Positions 34,788 to 45,281 of a stretch of 64,000 nucleotides of DNA are shown here, piece after piece. The translations under genes were made by a program, and so were the position numbers. The notes under the pieces are model-generated. The model had not been told where the DNA came from. It searched no databases and worked only from the letters and a program-made list of their open reading frames with translations. The stretch comes from Apodospora peruviana (Eukaryota > Ascomycota > Sordariomycetes > Sordariales > Lasiosphaeriaceae), in NCBI GenBank assembly GCA_033439685.1, contig JAUEDM010000011.1, positions 62,001 through 126,000 of the forward strand, in the 5' to 3' direction. The number at the start of each line of letters is the position of its first letter. Within the stretch, counting starts at the first letter, position 1.

Positions 34788-36338
34788 ATGCTTTCCTCTC
34801 TCAGAATTGCCTCGCGGCGAGCTGCGACTGCTCGGAACCTGGTTGCTGTCCGCGCCTCTTCCACATGGCGCAATGTTGCTCAAGGTCCTCCTGTACGTTT
34901 ATCTCTCCCTGCTTTTAGCAACATAACACCAATGCAGACCAATAGCTAACCCACTGTGCAGGATGTATGTGTCATTTCCCTCTGATATCCTGCAGGTACT
35001 CGCGACAAAATGCGCTGACCATAAGCACTTGTCCTGCCCGTTAAAAGGCTATTCTTGGTATGCGCCCAACCTCCATGACTTGTCGCATAGCACACGCTGA
35101 CCAAAATCGTCTCTACACAGGTATCACCGAAGCATTCAAGGCCGACTCGTTTGACAAGAAGATCAACCTCGGTTCGACGACCCTCCCCTCCCCATCTCCC
35201 TCGAACAAAATAATTGACTCAATACCCGCTGTGTCCAGGTGTTGGTGCCTATCGCGATGACCAGGGCAAGCCCTACGTCCTCCCCTCGGTGCGCAAGGCT
35301 GAGGATAAGGTGATCGCGTCGCGGATGAACAAGGAGTACGCCGGCATCACCGGCGTGCCCGAGTTCACCAAGGCGGCCGCTGTGCTCGCCTACGGCAAGG
35401 ACAGCTCCGCGCTCGACCGCCTGGCCATCACCCAGTCCATCTCGGGCACCGGTGCCCTGCGCATCGGCGGCGCCTTCTTGGCGCGCTGGTTCCCCGGCGC
35501 CAAGACCATTTACGTGCCCCAGCCGTCGTGGGCGAACCACGCGGCTGTCTTCAAAGACTCTGGTCTCACTGTCAATAAGTACAACTACTACAGCAAGGAC
35601 ACCCTCGGGCTAAACCTTGAGATGATGCTCGGCGACATCAACGCCGCGTATCCCGGCAGCATCTTCCTGTTCCACGCGTGCGCCCACAACCCCACCGGCG
35701 TCGACCCGACCGAGGAGCAGTGGAAGAAGATCGAGGCCGCCGTCAAGGCCAAGGGCCACTACGCCTTCTTCGACATGGCCTACCAGGGCTTTGCGTCGGG
35801 CGACGTCGACAAGGACGCCTTCGCGGTGCGCTACTTTGTGTCTCAGGGCCACGACATCTGCCTTGCGCAGTCGTTCGCCAAGAACATGGGTCTGTACGGC
35901 GAGCGCGTCGGCGCGTTCTCGGTCGTGTGCGCCAACCAGTCCGAGAAGGCGCGCGTCGACTCGCAGATCAAGATTCTCGTCAGGCCGATGTACTCGAACC
36001 CGCCTATTCACGGTGCGCGCATCGCGGCCGAGATTCTCAACACGCCTGAGCTGTACGAGCAGTGGCTGGGCGAGGTCAAGGAGATGGCCGACCGGATCAT
36101 CACCATGCGCGCGCTGCTGAAGGAGAACCTTGAGAAGCTTGGGTCTCAGCACGACTGGAGCCATATTACTAACCAGATTGGCATGTTTGCGTATACTGGT
36201 TTGACTCCCGAGCAGATGGACCAGTTGGCCAAGGAACACAGCGTGTATGCCACCAAGGATGGACGTATTTCGGTTGCTGGCATCACGAGCGAGAATGTCG
36301 GTCGTCTGGCCGAGGCCATCTTCAAGGTGAAGGGTTAA
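34788..36338 (+). CDS. AAT1: Aspartate aminotransferase, mitochondrial, with two microexons
   Basis: PLP enzyme interconverting aspartate/2-oxoglutarate and oxaloacetate/glutamate in the mitochondrion (malate-aspartate shuttle). Exons 34788-34892, 34962-34964, 35048-35057, 35121-35171 and 35239-36338 give about 422 residues. An Arg/Ser/Ala-rich presequence (MLSSLRIASRRAATARNLVAVRASS) leads into WRNVAQGPPD-AILG-ITEAF. The 3-nt exon GAT supplies the conserved Asp and the 10-nt exon supplies AIL plus one base. The last intron uses the unusual donor GTTCGA. The large exon carries INLGVGAYRD (joined), the substrate-site HNPTGVDPT, the PLP-lysine block SFAKNMGLYGERVGAFS and the C-terminal RISVAGI. 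Length matches the family. Confidence 0.95.
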
Positions 36339-36724
36339 AAATTGAGTGGTTGTGTGGCATTTTTGAGCAGGTCGGATAGAAAAGGAGCGGTCATAAAATC
36401 ATCATCATTATCTATCAACTAATGTTCCGTTCTATGTACAATAGAAAAGTTAAATACCTGCCTGGCGGGTGTTTGCCTGGCACGTGCTGAAGAGAGGGAA
36501 CAGGGCAACTCTAGACGACAGCACTAAACATGTCGATAATTTTCTTGTACTGCCGAACAATCGATCATCACTTATCTGTCCGATCTGCTGTCTTCTCCCG
36601 AGCGCCGGTAGACTTGACCCACATTCTACCCGTGGCATCGTTCCCTCATTATCGCGTCTTCAACACCAGCCTTCAGCACCAGCCCTCAGCACCAACAAAA
36701 AGTAACAGCAAAAACAGCAGATCA
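36339..36724. other. Intergenic, convergent 3' ends
   Basis: No gene seen between the aminotransferase and the HAUS4-like gene. Confidence 0.5.
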
Positions 36725-37909
36725 TCATGCCCGCCCAAGCCTCTCCAAATCCCCCCTAACCTCCTCCACCTGCCTCCCCATCTCGCGATAAACCCTCGCC
36801 ATCTCGCGCATCGTCCTCTCCTTCCCTTTATCACTCTTACTGTGCCTCCTCCTTCCAACCCCTTCCCTTTCCTCATTACCATCGTCAAGAGAAACACCAT
36901 ACCCCTCCAACTCAGCCGTCTTATTCCTCACTCCCTCCGCGAGTCTTGCTTTCGCGTCCCTCAGATGCATCATATAGTTCCCCAACGCCCTGACAGCTTC
37001 TGGAGAATACGTATCCCGCCTGGCCTGCCACAGCGCCAGGTGGACCTCCTGCTCCTGCTTCTGCGAATTTAACGCCATCTCGACTGCCCGAAACTCGAGG
37101 GAGCGCGCGATGGGGCCGTGCTTGGACTCTAACGACCGAAGGAGGTGGGTGATTGCTACCGAGTGCCCCGCCAGGAGGTTGCCGAGGGACGACGCGGTCG
37201 ATAGCCGGCATTTGGTGAGGGCTGATTGCCTGGATTGGATCTGTGATAACAGATTGGTGGCGTAGGTTGGTAGAGACGGGATGGTGCGGTGGATGAAGGA
37301 CGGGTTTGTTGAGGGGTTTGAGAGTCGCGCCAGGTGAACGGCTGAGGCGTGTAGGTTGGTGGATATTATAGCTGTTAGGGTGGGGAGTAGAGATGGGAAG
37401 AGCGAGAAGGGTGGGTTGTTAAGGAGGAGGGAGATGGTAGGTTCTGGGAGATCGGAGGTTGCGGATGGAGATAATAAGGGCGGGAGTAAGAGGAGGAGGT
37501 CGAGGAGAGCCGGTGGGAGTTGTTGGTCTGCTGCGGAGGAGGTCCCGCTGTGATTGTGTCGCGGTAGTGGTCTTGTTCGTCTGCCGGCCGCTGCTGGGAC
37601 TGGGAGGGCCTGTTTGGAGGTCTCGGAGGGGGTCGGGTTCGCGGTGGTGATGGCATGGGTGAGGAGATGTTGTTTTGCGGCGGTTAGGCGGTGTTTATCG
37701 AGTTCCTTTAGGGCCCATGGTCAGAATGTGATCGTATAGCCAGGTTATACTCGTATACATACATCACGGATAGCTTTGCGCTCCTTTGCGGTTGGATTGT
37801 TCTTGGTCGAGCCATCAGGGTTCAGGATGACAGTCGTCAGCGTTGTGTAAAGCGCCGCAAAGTCGGGATTGTTCTGCAGGACTGCGGCCTCGACCGGAGG
37901 GAGCATCAT
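36725..37909 (-). CDS. Coiled-coil protein, possible augmin subunit HAUS4
   Basis: Exons 37909-37763 and 37705-36725 give 375 residues; the intron starts GTATGT. The second exon is read through several smaller fragments that all share one frame. The N-terminus (MMLPPVEAAVLQNNPDFAALYTTLTT..LNPDGST) and the KHRLTAAKQHLLTHAI helix recall the LLQNPYFSKLL...EILHRVI start of HAUS4, and the C-terminal helices (MREMARVYREMGRQVEEVRGDLERL) recall its end. The size (about 360 residues in animals) also fits. A Leu/Pro-rich region sits between. HAUS4 belongs to the augmin complex that recruits gamma-tubulin to spindle microtubules. I give this by resemblance only; a generic coiled-coil protein is the alternative. 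Confidence 0.7.
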
Positions 37910-38049
37910 GAGAGAAATATCAGCCACACCGTGCCTGGCTCAGCGTGCTTCGACGTTTAGATCCAATATTTTTGTGGCAGCTATGGCACTCCATCATGCT
38001 CCGGCGATAGCGCGTCACAGCTGCTGGCGGACCACTAAGTACAGGGATC

Positions 38050-38316
38050 ATGGAAGAGCTCGCGAAAGACCCCGCGAAGCCACGTGATTTGACCCTCCCA
38101 GCTGAGGCTCTGAAAAATGCATTGACCAGCAATTATGCTTTTGCCGGGGCTCCCCAAAAGAAACAGTGGGTCCCCGGCCCGGAACTGCCAAAATTCAACG
38201 AAGCAGCTCCAGTGCGAACGGCGAACCTGACTCCCACGGCAGCCTGGGGAAGGGAATTGCTCGACACCGAGAAACCAATTAATCCACAAACATCTTTACG
38301 AATGCGACAATTCTAG
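38050..38316 (+). CDS. Small protein, unknown (88 residues)
   Basis: Single ORF with ATG at 38050 (MEELAKDPAKPRDLTLPAEALKNALTSNY), Pro/Ala-rich, ending SLRMRQF. It starts about 140 nt from the divergent HAUS4-like gene and ends 75 nt before the bL28m start. Its amino-acid content is ordinary for a soluble protein and more natural than the opposite-strand ORF. No domain recognised. It could instead be a leader ORF of the ribosomal-protein transcript. Confidence 0.45.
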   Translation: MEELAKDPAKPRDLTLPAEALKNALTSNYAFAGAPQKKQWVPGPELPKFNEAAPVRTANLTPTAAWGRELLDTEKPINPQTSLRMRQF

Positions 38317-38390
38317 CCTTCTCTCCATCCACTCCATAATCTGCCTGCCTTGGCCCCGGGCAGCAGCAGACCACTTCGCCCAACGCAAAG

Positions 38391-39239
38391 ATGGTGGCAC
38401 CGACACTCCTACCGATCGGCCGAACGGGCTGTCTCCGAGCAGTTTCCGCGACGACGACGACAACCACCTCCACAGCCCTCAGAATCAGCAACAGCTTAAT
38501 ACCCACCACCCAAAGACGAACCATCGCGACTTCCGTTCCGCTCCAATATCGACAGAGAAAGGTTCCAGACTCCAACATCCCCATCCCCTCCGTCAGCGGA
38601 AAAACCTACGTGCCAGGCCTCGAGATCCCCCCCTACCCCTACGGCAAGCGCCAAGTCTACCACCAGTCCAACACGGGACTCTACGGCACAGCCTGCATCC
38701 GCTTCGGCAACAAAGTCTCCGCAAAGAACGAGATCAAGACGCGGCGCAAGTGGCGCCCCAACGTGCACCACAAGCGTCTCTTCTCTCAGTCCCTAAACAC
38801 GATGGTCCGCACGCGCGTGACGATGCGCGTCCTGCGGACGATCGACAAATGCGGCGGGCTGGACGAGTACCTCCTCGGCAACAAGACGGGCCGGATCAAG
38901 GAGCTTGGTCCATGGGGCTGGATGCTCCGGTGGCGCATCATGCAAAGCCCGGCTGTGCAGGAGAGGTTCGCTGCTGAACGGGCGGCGCTGGGACTGGAGC
39001 CGTTGGGGGAGGGCCAGGCTACCGCGCAGATGATGGATGACCTCAAAGCGATTGGGGCTGTTGAGGAGGGTGTTACTGCTGCTGAGGTGATAGCCGAGAC
39101 GGATAACATGTTGGCGCAGGATCATGTGTTTGGGATTGGTGAGGACTCGGAGGGTAACGGTGAGAAGATCATCGAGTTGGAGGACGAGAAGGTTGTGGAT
39201 GGGCTCATGCAGGAGGAGAAGGTGCCTAGGAAGATCTAA
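38391..39239 (+). CDS. MRPL24: Mitochondrial large-subunit ribosomal protein bL28m
   Basis: 282 residues, one exon. The N-terminus is Thr/Arg-rich and lacks acidic residues until after RRTIATSVPLQ, as for a mitochondrial presequence. The bL28 core lies near residues 80-180: YGKRQVYHQSNTGLYGTACIRFGNKVSAKNEIKTRRKWRPNVHHKRLFSQSLNTMVRTRVTMRVLRTIDKCGGLDEYLLG. The C-terminal extension, acidic and Met/Glu-rich, is usual in fungi. Component of the mitoribosome 54S subunit. Housekeeping gene, typical length. Confidence 0.95.
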   Translation: MVAPTLLPIGRTGCLRAVSATTTTTTSTALRISNSLIPTTQRRTIATSVPLQYRQRKVPDSNIPIPSVSGKTYVPGLEIPPYPYGKRQVYHQSNTGLYGTACIRFGNKVSAKNEIKTRRKWRPNVHHKRLFSQSLNTMVRTRVTMRVLRTIDKCGGLDEYLLGNKTGRIKELGPWGWMLRWRIMQSPAVQERFAAERAALGLEPLGEGQATAQMMDDLKAIGAVEEGVTAAEVIAETDNMLAQDHVFGIGEDSEGNGEKIIELEDEKVVDGLMQEEKVPRKI

Positions 39240-39642
39240 GGAGCACCTTGTTGTTGTTGTTGTTGTTGTACATCCCTTCAGCTTCCATTTTAGATTTATC
39301 TGTGTCTTGGACCTATAAACGTCGACGAGAGCGACGACAACACTGTATCATATGTATAAAAAGACACCCTTATTACATTACATGGAAAATCATTAGGTCG
39401 CCGGCAGATGGGAGTGTATAGATAGATATATGCCCGAAAAGAACAGGCCAATCTTTGTTGTGATTTGCTCTATGTATCTGGTTCGCTGGATGTTCCAAAA
39501 CTGGTTCCACCAGGTTCAAATGGGGTTTGTTTAAACTTTCGACAACACACGAATGTAAACACAGCTGCAAACAGCTCTCTCATCTCTGATCTCTCACATC
39601 TCAGTGATTTTCCTGCACACATTTCCTCCCTGACTGGAGTGT
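39240..39642. other. Intergenic with GTT microsatellite
   Basis: Convergent 3' ends of bL28m and tryptophan synthase. A (TTG)n run of about 22 nt follows the bL28m stop (39248-39269). Confidence 0.7.
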
Positions 39643-41996
39643 TTAAAAGCGCAAATCCCAACCAATCTTGGGCCCAAGAACAGGCAGCTCGTCAGCAACG
39701 CTCTGCACATCCTTATCACCACGACCACTCAGACAGATAACAATATCCTCGTCCTTCTTCATGGTCTTGGCGAGCTCGATGGCACCATAAATACCATGAG
39801 CAGATTCCAGAGCAGGAATGATACCCTCCAGCTGACTCATCAAGCGGAACCCAATGAAAGCCTGCGCGTCCGTTGCAGCGACGAACTTGGCCCGCTCCGA
39901 GTCCTTCCAGTTGGACAGCTCTGGGCCAACACCGGGGTAATCCAGACCGGCCGAGATGGAGTGGGTGTCATCGATCTGTCCGTGCTCGTTCTGCAGGATG
40001 TAGGTGCGCACGCCGTGCAATACACCCTTGGTGCCGGCAGTGAGCGTGGCGCTGTGGCGAGGCGTGTCGATGCCGTCACCGCCCGCCTCGACGCCGAGGA
40101 GCTTGACGCTCGGGTCGTTGCTGAAGGGGTAGAACATGCCGACGGCATTACTACCACCACCAACACACGCGACCACAGCATCGGGGAGCTTGCCGCGCTT
40201 CTCCATCATCTGCGCCTTGGTCTCGTTGCCGATAACGGACTGGAAGGTGCGCACAATGGTAGGGAAGGGATGGGGTCCGATAGCGGAACCGATGATGTAG
40301 TGCGTGTCCTCGAGGTTGACGACCCAGGCGCGAAGAGCTTCGTTGACAGCGTCGCGGAGAGTGCGGCTACCCGCCTCAACGGCAACGACCTTGGCACCGA
40401 GCAGCTTCATGCGGAAGACGTTGAGCGCCTGGCGACGGACATCCTCGCCACCCATGTACACGGTGCACTCCATGCCGAACTTGGCGCATACCGTTGCGGT
40501 AGCGACACCGTGTTGGCCTGCACCAGTCTCGGCGATAATCTTGGTCTTTCCAAGCTTGCGCGCTAGGAGCAGCTGTCCGAGCGCGTTGTTGATCTTGTGC
40601 GAACCGGTATGGTTGAGATCTTCTCTCTTCAACCAGATATTTGCGCCACCAGCATGTTCCGTCAGACGCTCGGCCAGATGCAGGTGACCGGGACGCCCCA
40701 TCCAGGGGTAGTAGGAGCGGTATTCCTCCCAGAAGGCCGGGTCATCCTTGATCTTGTTGAAGCCGTCCTCCAGCTCGGAGAGACAGTCCATCAGCGACTC
40801 GGGGACGTATTGTCCACCAAATTCGCCGAATCGTGCCGGGATCTTGCCGTGCATCGCAGACAGCTGGCTGACGAGATCCTCCTCGGTCTCGGTGATGACC
40901 TCATCCACATGCACGTAGCCATTGGGCTCCTTTGCGGCGGAGATGGTCTCGACGATGCCGACCTCGCGGGTGATTTCGTCGTTTACGTTGTCACGGCCAC
41001 AGAGGTAGGAGCAGTACTCCTTTACGGCGTTGGCCTCCTCGCCCTTGGCCGCCTTCTGGAGAGTGGTGACGATCATGCTGCCCACGACGACACCATCGGC
41101 GACCTGGGCGACCGAGACAAAGTGGTCGCGGGTGCTGACACCGAAACCGACGGCCGCGGGCTTGTTGCCGCTGTACTTCTTGACGCGGGCCACCAGCTCG
41201 GGGAGGTGGGCATTGAGGGTGCCGAGAGCGCCGGTGACGCCTTGGCGGGAGACAACATAGATGAATGAGTCGGCAAGCTTGCAGAGGAGGCGCATACGGG
41301 CGTCGGAGGTCGCAGGGGCAATGAGGGGGACGTAAGACAGTCCTCCGCTCGTGCAGAACTGGCGGAACGAAACCGCCTCCTCGGGGGGCAGATCGACAAT
41401 GATGAAACCATTGACGCCGGCCTCCTTGCAGTCCTTCATCAGGCGCTCTTCGCCGTAGCTGAGGAGAGGGTTGTAGTATCCCATGAGCAGGATTGGGGCC
41501 TTGAGGCCACGCTTGCGCGAATCGCGCACCATCTGCAGGGTAGACGCGATCGTGACTCCATTTTGGAGGGCAACCTGTGTTTCGCGACAGTCTTGTCAGT
41601 GGGTTGTTGGAGGACTCGGTCTTCGAATTAGGTGAGGGCTTACGGTGTTGGACGTCTGGATAGTAGGTCCGTCGGCAATGGGGTCGGTGAAGGGGACGCC
41701 GAGCTCGATTACATCTGACGGAAGCAAAAATTGTCAGCAGACTGTGTCATTGGAAAGGTGGTCTGAGCACACAACTCACCGGCTCCTCCCTTCTCCATGG
41801 CCAAGAGGACATTGGGAGTGTCCTCGGGCGTGGGAAAGCCTGCCGTGACATAGGTGACGAGGGCAGCCTGTTATTTGCAGTCAGTAAATAATTCGAAGAG
41901 CATGTGTGGTGTCTCTCCGATGGCGGGGCAGCAAAATCGGCATCGTACCCGGCCCTGGGCCTTGCAGCGCGCGAAAGTCTGCTTCAGACCTTCCAT
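39643..41996 (-). CDS. TRP5: Bifunctional tryptophan synthase (alpha-beta fusion)
   Basis: Cytosolic enzyme making tryptophan from indole-3-glycerol phosphate and serine. Exons 41996-41949, 41867-41780, 41714-41644 and 41574-39643 give 712 residues, the fungal norm. The alpha part (1 to about 265) has TYVTAGFPT, the catalytic Glu and Asp in VIELGVPFTDPIADGP, and FIIVDLPPEEA, SFIYVVSRQGVTGA and GFGVSTRDH. A linker leads to the beta part: RFGEFGGQYVPESLM, the PLP lysine in HTGSHKINN, ETGAGQHGVATAT, the phosphate-binding CVGGGSNAVGMF, and GLDYPGVGPELS. Three short 5' introns with normal GT..AG ends follow codons 16, 45 and 69 or nearby. All key residues are present. Confidence 0.97.
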
Positions 41997-43025
41997 CGTT
42001 GGTGCAGGTTGAGTTCGACGGGCTCTAGGAGGTCAACCAAGTCCAATTGGCAAGCTGTAACAAAAATCCAAGGGCTTTGTTGGGAGGAAATCGGTGTTAG
42101 AAGAAAAGTTAAGTTGACGAATCTGGGGACACCTTTGTTTTATTCAACAGCTTGCTCAACCGCGATCCCCGGTCCTTTTTGAGTCACCGCCACTTTTGGC
42201 CGGCTGTGGTGCCGGGCCGCACGCCGTGCCCCCTCAATGGCGAATGCGCCCCTCTGTTTAGCCCCACTATGAAGCTGCTGTGGATTGTGAGTTGCCACTG
42301 TCCAGGCCCTGATCCCGGCTCCTCCGCAATCTCGAATTCCTCGGGGCAAGGAGCTCGCTCGTCATTGAAATGGGGTAGATCAGTGGTTGCTACGCTGACT
42401 CTGACTCAGATACTCACCGGTAGTGTTGTTGACGAAAGGGGCCCTGAATAACAAAGGTGGTGTTTGTCTAGCCTTTTGTCCTAGGCCCTGGGGAGTAAAG
42501 TGTGGTCTGAAAGAACAACACCCGGAGATCATCCTTTGTGACTCCCACGATCTATGCACAAGAGAACAACACGAACCGGATGAGAACCTTCAAAGACGTA
42601 ATGCATTTTTGTTTATTTGTTGGTACTAATTACTGCGTTCACTGCTATCTAAACCGTGAGGGGGTATCTTGATTCGGTGAAAACGATAAGCGTCAGATCT
42701 AACCAAGGTGCCTATATGATTTGCTGTTGATGATGATGACGATAATGATGATGCTTGAGACGCCCTGACCAATGCAGACTGAAAATGCAGAAAATGCATG
42801 TAGTGTGCCAAACCTGGTGGCTAAAAAATATATGAACAAAACAAAACGAAGAAGAAAAAACACGCATAACTCCATGACTCCAACACCTCAGACAAATCCA
42901 GACTCCTTCTGAATAACAACATCCCCATTGTCGCTGCTGACTGAGTACCTCGGCGGCGGCGGACGATGACCACCACCACCACGACCAGCAGAAGATGAAG
43001 ACGAACTACCGGGCTTATGCAGACT
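41997..43025. other. Intergenic, no supported gene
   Basis: Promoter of tryptophan synthase and 3' side of prm1. Short ORFs only. Confidence 0.55.
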
Positions 43026-45281
43026 CTATCTCTTGCCCGCGTTGTTGTCCTCCCACTGCGGGTAACTGCTCTTCCTCTGGTGACCATATCCGCCCGACGA
43101 GATCTCCGTCTTTCCCCTTGGCACGCTGCCGGCGTAGACCACCTCTTCATACGCAGGTGACTCGTCCTCGGCAGTAGCAGCAGCCGGGGTGCGGCGCATC
43201 GTTGGCGGAGGCGGCGGCGGTCGGTGATGGCCGACACCGGCGTTGTGCGTCGTGTGCGTAATATTGTACCGCATGCCGCCCTCCGCGCGCGTCTTGTTCG
43301 GCCCGACCATGGCCACCAGCGAGCTCATCACGCCAATCATAACGATGAGGATATAGACCAGCAGCAGCGCGGTCGAGATGAGCGCCTCCTGGACGAGATT
43401 GTGTCGTATACTCTCCACGACGCGGTCGACCGCGCCAGAAATCTCGTCGGTTGTGACGGAAGCCGGCGACGCGAGGAACGACGTCAGATCGCTGTCGCCC
43501 TGGACACTAGCCTGAGCGCCTGACGAAAAGGTGTCGTTGGGGAAGAGCGGAAGCGTGACGTGCGCGTTGTCGTGGACCCAGGTCAGCCCCTTTTCGACGG
43601 TTTCGATCTTGCGCGTGATGACGCACCCGACGATGGTGCGGGCCACGTCGAGCAAGATGGTGTCCTTGAACATGATATTGAGCCCCTTGTCGATCTCCTC
43701 GTCGAGGACGTTGAGCGTGTTGTTGACGGCTGAGGTGGCGTTGAGAACCCAACCGAAGACGTCGTCGTTGATCTCCTGCTGTAGGTTGAGGATGCCTGAG
43801 TTCGCGTCGTCGGCCCAGGCGGTGGACACGTTTTCGAGCGTGTTGACGACCTCACCAGCGAAGTCGCCGACCTGGTTGGCGAGCGCGGGTGCTTCCTTCT
43901 GGATGGATTGAAGGAGGATGTACTGGCAAAGGCACGAAAAGAAGCCAGCAATGGCGAGAGAAAGTACGAAGAGCGCAGGCAAAGAGGTGCCATATGCGAT
44001 GGCCCAGCGGATGAGAAGGTACCGTCGCTCGTTGCCGCGGAACTTGGACGCGATCTTGACGCCCAAACCGGCTGAGAATGTACGAGAAGCCATGTAGACG
44101 ATGTCCATTGGGTCGTAGCCCTTCTCGGTGAAGGTGCGGGCGCGCTCCTTCTCCCTGCGCCAGCGACGGACTTCCAGGTATCCCATGACAAACATGGCGA
44201 GGATGGCGAGAATGATGATGACGACGATGAATGCGATTTTGGCCTTGGTCACAATCTCGAATAGCTTGGTAAAGAAGTCGTTGAGGAAGGAGTTGCTCGA
44301 GCAGAACGAAAGAGCCTGCTTCTGCGCAACGGGGAAGATGGACCGGTCGAAGGAATAGTTGCCGAAAGCCGAGGTGATCTGCTGCTTCACAAGGTCGAAG
44401 GGAATGCCGATGGCGTTCTTGGCGAGATTCTCGGCTTCGTCAAACGTGGGGATGGTTTTGTTGAGCTGCACCAGGTCCTTGAGAAACTCGGAGGAGTCCA
44501 CCTTGATGTTCTTGAGATCGTCGAGATGGGGGGTGATATCAATCTTGGGAACTGTAAGCGCCCTGGCACCAATAATACCTCCAATGGTATCAGCGGCGTC
44601 ACCAACACTTCCAATTCCCGCGTTCACTGCGTCGCCGAACTTGTTTACAGCATCCTGGAAAGACTTTACGTCGCCGGCGATCGAGTCGGTGATGGGTCCG
44701 ATTTGCTTGTTGATGAAGTCAGTCGCGCCTTGGACCGCCTTGACGCCCGCGTCCAGGCCTCCATGAATAAAAGCGGCGATCAAGCATGCGTATGTGCCGA
44801 TGTACATGTTGATGATGAACATTAACAAGCCCTCGACGCCCGTCAAGATCATCATCAGGATCTCCACCATACCGTGGACCACCTTGGTAATGCTATCTGC
44901 CGCGAGAGAGTTGACGCCAACGGACAGATAATGCGGCATGGAAGCCATGGCACTGCCGATGTCCTCGACCTTGGTGCATGCTGAGAGTGCCTTGAGCTTG
45001 GCCTCTCCGATGTCCTCGTTGAGGCTACCCGTGAGGATAACGACCCGGACCAGGACCAAAAGCAGCAGGACGGTCCATCGGTTGAACCAGAGCTGTGACA
45101 GTCTCGCTCGAAGGCCGAGGTAAGGCGTGACGTTCGGATCGGTATCGGGGTACAGTCGAGAAAGTGGTGTTTCGTTGGCCTGAGAGCCGTAGTTGAGATC
45201 GACCGTCTCCCAGGTGTTCGTGTTGGCGTTCAGGGACGACGGAATGGGCGGGATGCCTCCCGTCTTCTCCCCGTAGGCCAT
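43026..45281 (-). CDS. prm1: Plasma membrane fusion protein Prm1
   Basis: 751 residues, one exon. Prm1 is a multi-spanning glycoprotein of the plasma membrane that acts during cell-cell fusion of mating or germling cells. Seen: the N-terminal cytosolic part (LYPDTDPNVTPYLGLRARLSQLWFNRWT) and first membrane segment (VLLLLVLVRVVILTGSL). Further hydrophobic segments are MVEILMMILTGVEGLLMFIINMYIGTYACLIAAF, IAFIVVIIILAILAMFVMGYLEVRRWRRE, YGTSLPALFVLSLAIAGFFSCLCQYILL and the last ALISTALLLVYILIVMIGVMSSLVA. Large extracellular loops carry many N-glycosylation sites (NKT, NYS, NAT, NNT). The C-tail is Pro/His/Ser-rich. Length is typical of filamentous fungi. Confidence 0.95.
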   Translation of the reverse strand: MAYGEKTGGIPPIPSSLNANTNTWETVDLNYGSQANETPLSRLYPDTDPNVTPYLGLRARLSQLWFNRWTVLLLLVLVRVVILTGSLNEDIGEAKLKALSACTKVEDIGSAMASMPHYLSVGVNSLAADSITKVVHGMVEILMMILTGVEGLLMFIINMYIGTYACLIAAFIHGGLDAGVKAVQGATDFINKQIGPITDSIAGDVKSFQDAVNKFGDAVNAGIGSVGDAADTIGGIIGARALTVPKIDITPHLDDLKNIKVDSSEFLKDLVQLNKTIPTFDEAENLAKNAIGIPFDLVKQQITSAFGNYSFDRSIFPVAQKQALSFCSSNSFLNDFFTKLFEIVTKAKIAFIVVIIILAILAMFVMGYLEVRRWRREKERARTFTEKGYDPMDIVYMASRTFSAGLGVKIASKFRGNERRYLLIRWAIAYGTSLPALFVLSLAIAGFFSCLCQYILLQSIQKEAPALANQVGDFAGEVVNTLENVSTAWADDANSGILNLQQEINDDVFGWVLNATSAVNNTLNVLDEEIDKGLNIMFKDTILLDVARTIVGCVITRKIETVEKGLTWVHDNAHVTLPLFPNDTFSSGAQASVQGDSDLTSFLASPASVTTDEISGAVDRVVESIRHNLVQEALISTALLLVYILIVMIGVMSSLVAMVGPNKTRAEGGMRYNITHTTHNAGVGHHRPPPPPPTMRRTPAAATAEDESPAYEEVVYAGSVPRGKTEISSGGYGHQRKSSYPQWEDNNAGKR

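Noticed and set aside
39796..41268. Plus-strand ORFs of 256 and 223 codons
   Set aside because: Antisense to tryptophan synthase.
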